Source: Ga0074139 sp046336825
Lineage (GTDB): Bacteria; Bdellovibrionota; Bdellovibrionia; Bdellovibrionales; Bdellovibrionaceae
Direction: 5' to 3'
DNA: 18,917 nucleotides
NCBI GenBank assembly: GCA_046336825.1
Contig: JBKDFX010000183.1
Coordinates: 1-18,917 of the forward strand
Part shown: piece after piece, positions 15,568 to 18,917 of the stretch
How the letters are laid out: each line of letters starts with the position of its first letter
Position numbering within the stretch: position 1 is the stretch's first letter
Program-made: the position numbers and the translations under genes
Notes under the pieces: model-generated
What the model was told of the DNA's origin: nothing
The model's database searches: none
Seen by the model: only the letters and a program-made list of their open reading frames with translations

Positions 15568-16032
15568 TTACTTTACGAAGTGTTTCTCGAAGCTGATCTT
15601 CAGTTTCTTTAAGCTTGTCTTTGATATTTTGAGCTGGATAGCCACTCCGATCATGGCTCGCATCATATCTTTAGGACTGATGATTCCCACCAGTGTGCCT
15701 TTTTTATTTTTGACTAAAACTCGATGGGTGGTGGAATTGATCATTTCCCTTAAGACATCACTTAAAGGAGCCTCTTCGTCCACAGTGGTGATGGGGTCTA
15801 ACATATCCAGATGATTTCCCACTTTTCCAGCTGCTTGATTTTTAGATCGATGAATCATATAGGCCTTAGCCAATTTTAATTCAGAGAGCATTCCCAGTGG
15901 CTCCTGCTGTGGAGTCATCACAGGTGAAGTCGTAATCCCCTGCTCGAGGTATGTTTTAATCACATCTTCGAGGCTATCGGAAGATAGAATCATTTTGAGT
16001 TTGGGTGTCATGATATCGTGGGCTGTTCTCAT
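15568..16032 (-). CDS. Tandem CBS-domain protein (N-terminal part of a CBS-PAS sensor)
   Basis: The 154-residue product has two CBS domains (about 1-60 and 72-135), the second closing with 'VGIISPKDMMRAMIGV'. CBS pairs bind adenosine nucleotides or similar ligands and regulate partner proteins. After 'MIGVAIQLK' the C-terminal tail (ISKTSLKKLKISFEKHFVK) looks out of frame; the neighbouring frame continues with a clean helical linker to the PAS domain. The start ATG overlaps the stop of the POT transporter gene (ATGA, 16029-16032), with an AGGA site about 8 bases before it, so it is coupled to the transporter. It may regulate or sense in connection with transport. Without the PAS part it would be a small CBS protein. 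Confidence 0.85.
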   Translation of the reverse strand: MRTAHDIMTPKLKMILSSDSLEDVIKTYLEQGITTSPVMTPQQEPLGMLSELKLAKAYMIHRSKNQAAGKVGNHLDMLDPITTVDEEAPLSDVLREMINSTTHRVLVKNKKGTLVGIISPKDMMRAMIGVAIQLKISKTSLKKLKISFEKHFVK

Positions 16033-17384
16033 GAATCAATTCCTTTCATGATTCCACGTAAAGGTCTGACAGCCACAAAAAACAAAAAGGCAGCGATCAA
16101 GGACAGACCTACAAGAAGCAAAAAATAATCTTGCTGACTCATTTTTTCATAAAAACTACCAATGTAGCCCGACATGTAGTTTCCAAAAAAGCTAGAAAGA
16201 AACCACATTCCCATCATCATGGAAACAATTTTAGCAGGCGCCATTTTGGTGACCAATGAGAGTCCTATGGGTGAAATGTACAATTCACCCATGGTGAAAA
16301 AGAATACGCAAACCACCAGTAACAACCAATGGGCTTTTTCACCACCGATAAATCCTAACAACCAAACCATAAATAAATAAGCGGCGGCTGCCCATAAACA
16401 ACCAATGGCCATTTTTGCCACAGTCCCCTGGCCATTTTTATTGCGTGTTTGCCAAGCCCAGATTTTATCCAAAAAGGGAGCAAATAAAATAATAATGAGA
16501 GGATTAAAAAGTTGAAACCAAGAGGAAGGAATGAGCCAGCCAAATAAATTCCAATTTACGTTTTCATCTGCCCAAAGCTGAAGTGTATTTCCCTGCTGTT
16601 CGTAAACCCCCCAGAAAAGGATATTCACTGTGCACAAAAACACGAGTGCAAAAATCTTTTTCCAATCATCTGAGGACAAAGGCTGGTGATCAGTGCTGTC
16701 TTTACTCTTTTTGAGAGGTGTGTGATCGAAATGGGCTGGTAAATGTTTTTGACCTAAATGATAGACGACAAGTCCAATTAACATTCCTATGCCTGCAGCT
16801 CCAAATCCCCAATGCCATCCCACTTTTTGTCCAAGGGTTCCGCAAATGAGGGGTGAAAGCAAGGCGCCCAAATTGATCCCCATATAAAAAATGGTGTAAG
16901 CCCCATCTCGTCGTGAATCTCCTTGAGGATAAAGACCCCCCACTTGAGTGGATATATTGGGTTTAAAAAACCCATTACCGATGACCAACAAAACCATGGC
17001 CACTAAAAAGAAACTTTCTGCTGCCATCAAAAGATGGCCAAGAGCCATCAAGGCTCCTCCCCAATAAACGGATCTTCGTTGACCAATATAACGATCCGCT
17101 AATATTCCACCAAAAAAAGGAGTGAAGTAAGCAAAGCCTGTGTAGAGTCCGTAAATATGACTGGAAATGGCCTGGTGACTGAGGGGACCATAGACACTTT
17201 CCAAAATGGTTTTGAAGGTTTCAAAACCATAAACGGTAAAACCCTGATCAATTTGGGCGAGCAGGTGCTTGGTCATGTAAAGAACAAGCAGAACTCTCAT
17301 TCCATAATAGGAAAAGCGTTCCCACATTTCGGTAAAAAATAAAACAAATAAACCTTTGGGATGGCCTAGAACTTCATCTTTCAT
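16029..17384 (-). CDS. POT/PTR-family proton-coupled oligopeptide transporter
   Basis: The 451-residue inner-membrane protein belongs to the MFS proton-dependent oligopeptide transporters, which bring di- and tripeptides into the cell with protons. The N-terminal EMWERFSYYG (19-28) is the ExxERFxYYG motif; 'GGILADRYIGQRRSV' (92-106) is the MFS loop 2-3 signature; 'GNGFFKPNIS' (136-145) follows in helix 4; 'FWGVYEQQGNTLQLWA' (257-272) is in helix 7. About 12-14 hydrophobic helices are seen. The ATG directly follows the TAA of the Nudix gene with no gap, and the stop overlaps the CBS gene start, so three genes form one operon. Peptides taken up could be cut by the Dcp-like and other peptidases encoded nearby. 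Exact substrate range is unknown. Confidence 0.93.
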   Translation of the reverse strand: MKDEVLGHPKGLFVLFFTEMWERFSYYGMRVLLVLYMTKHLLAQIDQGFTVYGFETFKTILESVYGPLSHQAISSHIYGLYTGFAYFTPFFGGILADRYIGQRRSVYWGGALMALGHLLMAAESFFLVAMVLLVIGNGFFKPNISTQVGGLYPQGDSRRDGAYTIFYMGINLGALLSPLICGTLGQKVGWHWGFGAAGIGMLIGLVVYHLGQKHLPAHFDHTPLKKSKDSTDHQPLSSDDWKKIFALVFLCTVNILFWGVYEQQGNTLQLWADENVNWNLFGWLIPSSWFQLFNPLIIILFAPFLDKIWAWQTRNKNGQGTVAKMAIGCLWAAAAYLFMVWLLGFIGGEKAHWLLLVVCVFFFTMGELYISPIGLSLVTKMAPAKIVSMMMGMWFLSSFFGNYMSGYIGSFYEKMSQQDYFLLLVGLSLIAAFLFFVAVRPLRGIMKGIDS

Positions 17385-17951
17385 TTATGAACCCTTTTGC
17401 AAAAAATTATGAAACCAAAAAAACGCAATCAGTGTTTTAACATCTGAAATTTCACCTTTTTGGATCAATGACCACACTTCAGCCCATGTTAAAATCTGCA
17501 CATTCAGATTTTCTCCTGGATCGAGTCTTTGCTTACCTGGTTTTAGATTTTGTGCCAAATAAAGAAACATTTCCTCATCTGCGTAACCAATCACAGGATA
17601 AATCACAGTCATCGGAGTCATTGTTCCGGCTTCATAACCTGTTTCCTCTGAAAGTTCTCGATGAGCTGTTTTTAATGGATCTTCATTTAAATCTCGTTTA
17701 CCTGCAGGTATTTCCCAAAAAACTTTTTTGACGGCATGACGGTACTGTCGAATCAAAACGACTCGACCATCCTCGAGAACGGGTAGAATCACAGCCGCTC
17801 CTGGATGACGAATGTATTCACGATGAGAAATCTGTCCATCGGGTGTTTTCACTTGATCTCGAGTGACTTTAAGAAATCGACCTTGAAATACTGTTTCTGA
17901 GTGAAGAACTTGCTCCACGAGCTGAGGATCGAAAACTTTGCTTTCTGACAT
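17385..17951 (-). CDS. nudF: Nudix hydrolase, ADP-ribose pyrophosphatase type
   Basis: The 188-residue enzyme carries a full Nudix box: G84, then E90, then REL at 98-100 and EETGY at 102-106, matching GX5EX7REUXEEXGU. Upstream, 'EYIRHPGAAVILPV' (45-58) and 'VVLIRQYRHAV' (64-74) are typical of ADP-ribose pyrophosphatases (NudF-type), which hydrolyse ADP-ribose to AMP and ribose-5-phosphate and so remove a reactive NAD by-product. The enzyme is cytoplasmic, with no signal peptide. It is the first gene of the minus-strand unit with the POT transporter and CBS protein; its TAA is directly followed by the transporter ATG. The exact substrate is not provable by motif alone, since Nudix enzymes are broad. 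Confidence 0.9.
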   Translation of the reverse strand: MSESKVFDPQLVEQVLHSETVFQGRFLKVTRDQVKTPDGQISHREYIRHPGAAVILPVLEDGRVVLIRQYRHAVKKVFWEIPAGKRDLNEDPLKTAHRELSEETGYEAGTMTPMTVIYPVIGYADEEMFLYLAQNLKPGKQRLDPGENLNVQILTWAEVWSLIQKGEISDVKTLIAFFWFHNFLQKGS

Positions 17952-17994
17952 GAGAACGAGTCTTTCACGAACTTAGACCAAAATCGAGTCTTAG

Positions 17995-18021
17995 TTGTCA
18001 TTTTCTGCACAGCCATAGAAT
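17995..18021 (+). promoter_or_regulatory. Possible sigma-70-type promoter before the 18039 barrel gene
   Basis: TTGTCA (17995-18000, 5 of 6 to the -35 consensus) and TAGAAT (18016-18021, 5 of 6 to -10) are 15 bases apart, shorter than the ideal 17. It would give a very short leader. Weak evidence. Confidence 0.3.
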
Positions 18022-18028
18022 CTTAAGT

Positions 18029-18034
18029 GGGAGG
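18029..18034 (+). promoter_or_regulatory. Shine-Dalgarno deciding the 18039 start
   Basis: GGGAGG lies 4 bases before the ATG at 18039. This favours the ATG over the in-frame GTG at 18027, which overlaps the site. Confidence 0.7.
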
Positions 18035-18038
18035 CTCT

Positions 18039-18779
18039 ATGAAAGTGAATGTTCTCTTGTTAACTCTAGTTTTGACTGTTTTCACGACATCCATTGCTGA
18101 AGCTCAAAGACGAGGTGGCGGTGGTGGAAGAGGTGTGAGTTTAAGCGGATCACATTCCTTCGGATTTGGTTTTGGTTTTACCAATGCTGATCAAGATGAC
18201 ATGAACGATGTGATTGATGGAGCCAACTCTGGTGGCGGAACAGTTAAAAATTTAGACAGTGGCTATGAGTTTTTTGCCCAGTACTCCATTCGATTTGACA
18301 GATCCTGGTGGGGCTTCGTATTCCGACCCTCTTTTCTTTCTCAAGAAACTGATGGAACCTGTAACTCTGCTAACAGCTGTGATTACAGCGTCAGTGGCAT
18401 GGCCTTTTTTCCCATGATTCGAATGATTCCATTAGAAAATGATTTCATTAAACTCTTTTTCCAGTTTGGCCTTGGCTATGGACAAATGACCGGTGAAATC
18501 AAACAGGGAACTGGGTCGATGAAATTCAAAGGTTCAGCTTTCGGCACCATTGCGGGCTTAGGAGTGGATTTTTGTTTCACTGAAAGCCATTGTTTAACCG
18601 TTGAAGGAAATCTTCGCTACTTGCCTATTGAGCGAAACCTCGTGTCCAGCTCCAATGGAACTTTTTCTTCTGGTTTAACAGGAGGAAGCTCAGGAGCCGA
18701 AGTGGAATTTAATAACTTGGATTTAGCCACGACGATGTCAGGGTTGCAGGGTTTAGTTTCTTACACTCTGAATTTTTAA
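18039..18779 (+). CDS. Outer-membrane beta-barrel protein, unknown role
   Basis: From the ATG at 18039 the product is 246 residues. A signal peptide (MKVNVLLLTLVLTVFTTSIAEA, likely cut after AEA) is followed by 'QRRGGGGGRG', a Gly/Arg-rich linker, and then strands such as 'HSFGFGFGF', 'WWGFVFRPSF', 'LFFQFGLGYG' and 'GLQGLVSYTLNF' that alternate as in a barrel and end in phenylalanine. The single internal Cys pair in 'GTCNSANSCDYS' may form a loop disulfide. Its size fits an 8-10 strand outer-membrane barrel. It is divergent from the Nudix operon and is followed by a nested inverted repeat and T-run at 18778-18870. I do not recognise a named family. Confidence 0.8.
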   Translation: MKVNVLLLTLVLTVFTTSIAEAQRRGGGGGRGVSLSGSHSFGFGFGFTNADQDDMNDVIDGANSGGGTVKNLDSGYEFFAQYSIRFDRSWWGFVFRPSFLSQETDGTCNSANSCDYSVSGMAFFPMIRMIPLENDFIKLFFQFGLGYGQMTGEIKQGTGSMKFKGSAFGTIAGLGVDFCFTESHCLTVEGNLRYLPIERNLVSSSNGTFSSGLTGGSSGAEVEFNNLDLATTMSGLQGLVSYTLNF

Positions 18780-18786
18780 AAACTGG

Positions 18787-18869
18787 GCCCCTAGAGTGTT
18801 GTTAGTAGCTGTTTTATCAGTGTCATTTTAGATATTTAACTCACTAACATTTCCATCGAGGGGCTTTTT
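18787..18869 (+). terminator. Nested inverted repeat with a T-run after the barrel gene
   Basis: GCCCCT (18787-18792) pairs with AGGGGC (18859-18864), and inside it TGTTAGT (18800-18806) pairs with ACTAACA (18843-18849). TTTTT follows at 18865-18869 and an A-run precedes at 18778-18782, so it could end transcripts from either strand. The large central part (about 36 bases) could be a small RNA or structured 3' end. From 18870 to the window end I see nothing else. Confidence 0.4.
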
Positions 18870-18917
18870 CTTAGACTCTTTTCGGGGCTACCAACGCTCT
18901 GTTGTGATAAAGACTGT

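Noticed and set aside
15600..15640. Programmed -1 frameshift between the CBS and PAS frames
   Set aside because: No X XXY YYZ slippery heptamer was found in the overlap; a simple one-base loss or sequencing error explains the split better.
1..18917. Insertion sequence, phage, CRISPR array, tRNA or rRNA
   Set aside because: No transposase or integrase motif, regular repeat array, or tRNA/rRNA-like stretch was seen; the genes are chromosomal in character.

Overview
The window is 18.9 kb of compact, chromosome-like DNA with a G+C content in the low 40s by eye. It carries no mobile element, CRISPR array, tRNA or rRNA that I can see. Many secreted proteins, lipoproteins and small outer-membrane beta-barrels ending in phenylalanine point to a Gram-negative (diderm) host. 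The tight ATGA and TAATG junctions, the oligopeptidases and the many proteins of unknown family would fit a Bdellovibrio-like member of the Bdellovibrionota. That placement is inference, not proof.

Layout. Positions 1-1924 (+): the tail of a PEGA-like protein, then a long-chain acyl-CoA synthetase. Positions 1921-3131 (-): a secreted protein coupled to an outer-membrane barrel. Positions 3132-3293: a divergent spacer with a strong bulged inverted repeat and a small terminator-like hairpin. Positions 3294-4293 (+): a lipoprotein and a secreted cysteine protein. Positions 4290-6260 (-): an outer-membrane barrel, an HTTM-like membrane protein and its coupled small partner. Positions 6410-8223 (+): a cysteine-rich lipoprotein and a secreted His-rich protein of unknown family. 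Positions 8284-15081 (+): a tightly packed run of M3 (Dcp-like) oligopeptidase, NAD kinase, RecN and a prolyl-oligopeptidase (protease II type) with a lipobox. Positions 15128-17951 (-): a Nudix hydrolase, a POT-family peptide transporter and a CBS-CBS protein, followed by a PAS domain in another frame that looks cut off by a one-base frameshift. Positions 18039-18779 (+): another outer-membrane barrel, then a nested inverted repeat with a T-run.

How the parts may work together: two oligopeptidases and a proton-coupled peptide transporter suggest peptide uptake and breakdown. NAD kinase and RecN form a common bacterial pair, here embedded between the two peptidase genes. The surface proteins (barrels, lipoproteins) are mostly of unknown role. 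I found no obvious new defence or mobile system. The best leads are the split CBS/PAS sensor, the structured spacer at 3154-3275, the hairpin that would cover the ribosome site of the M3 peptidase, and the unknown secreted pairs.
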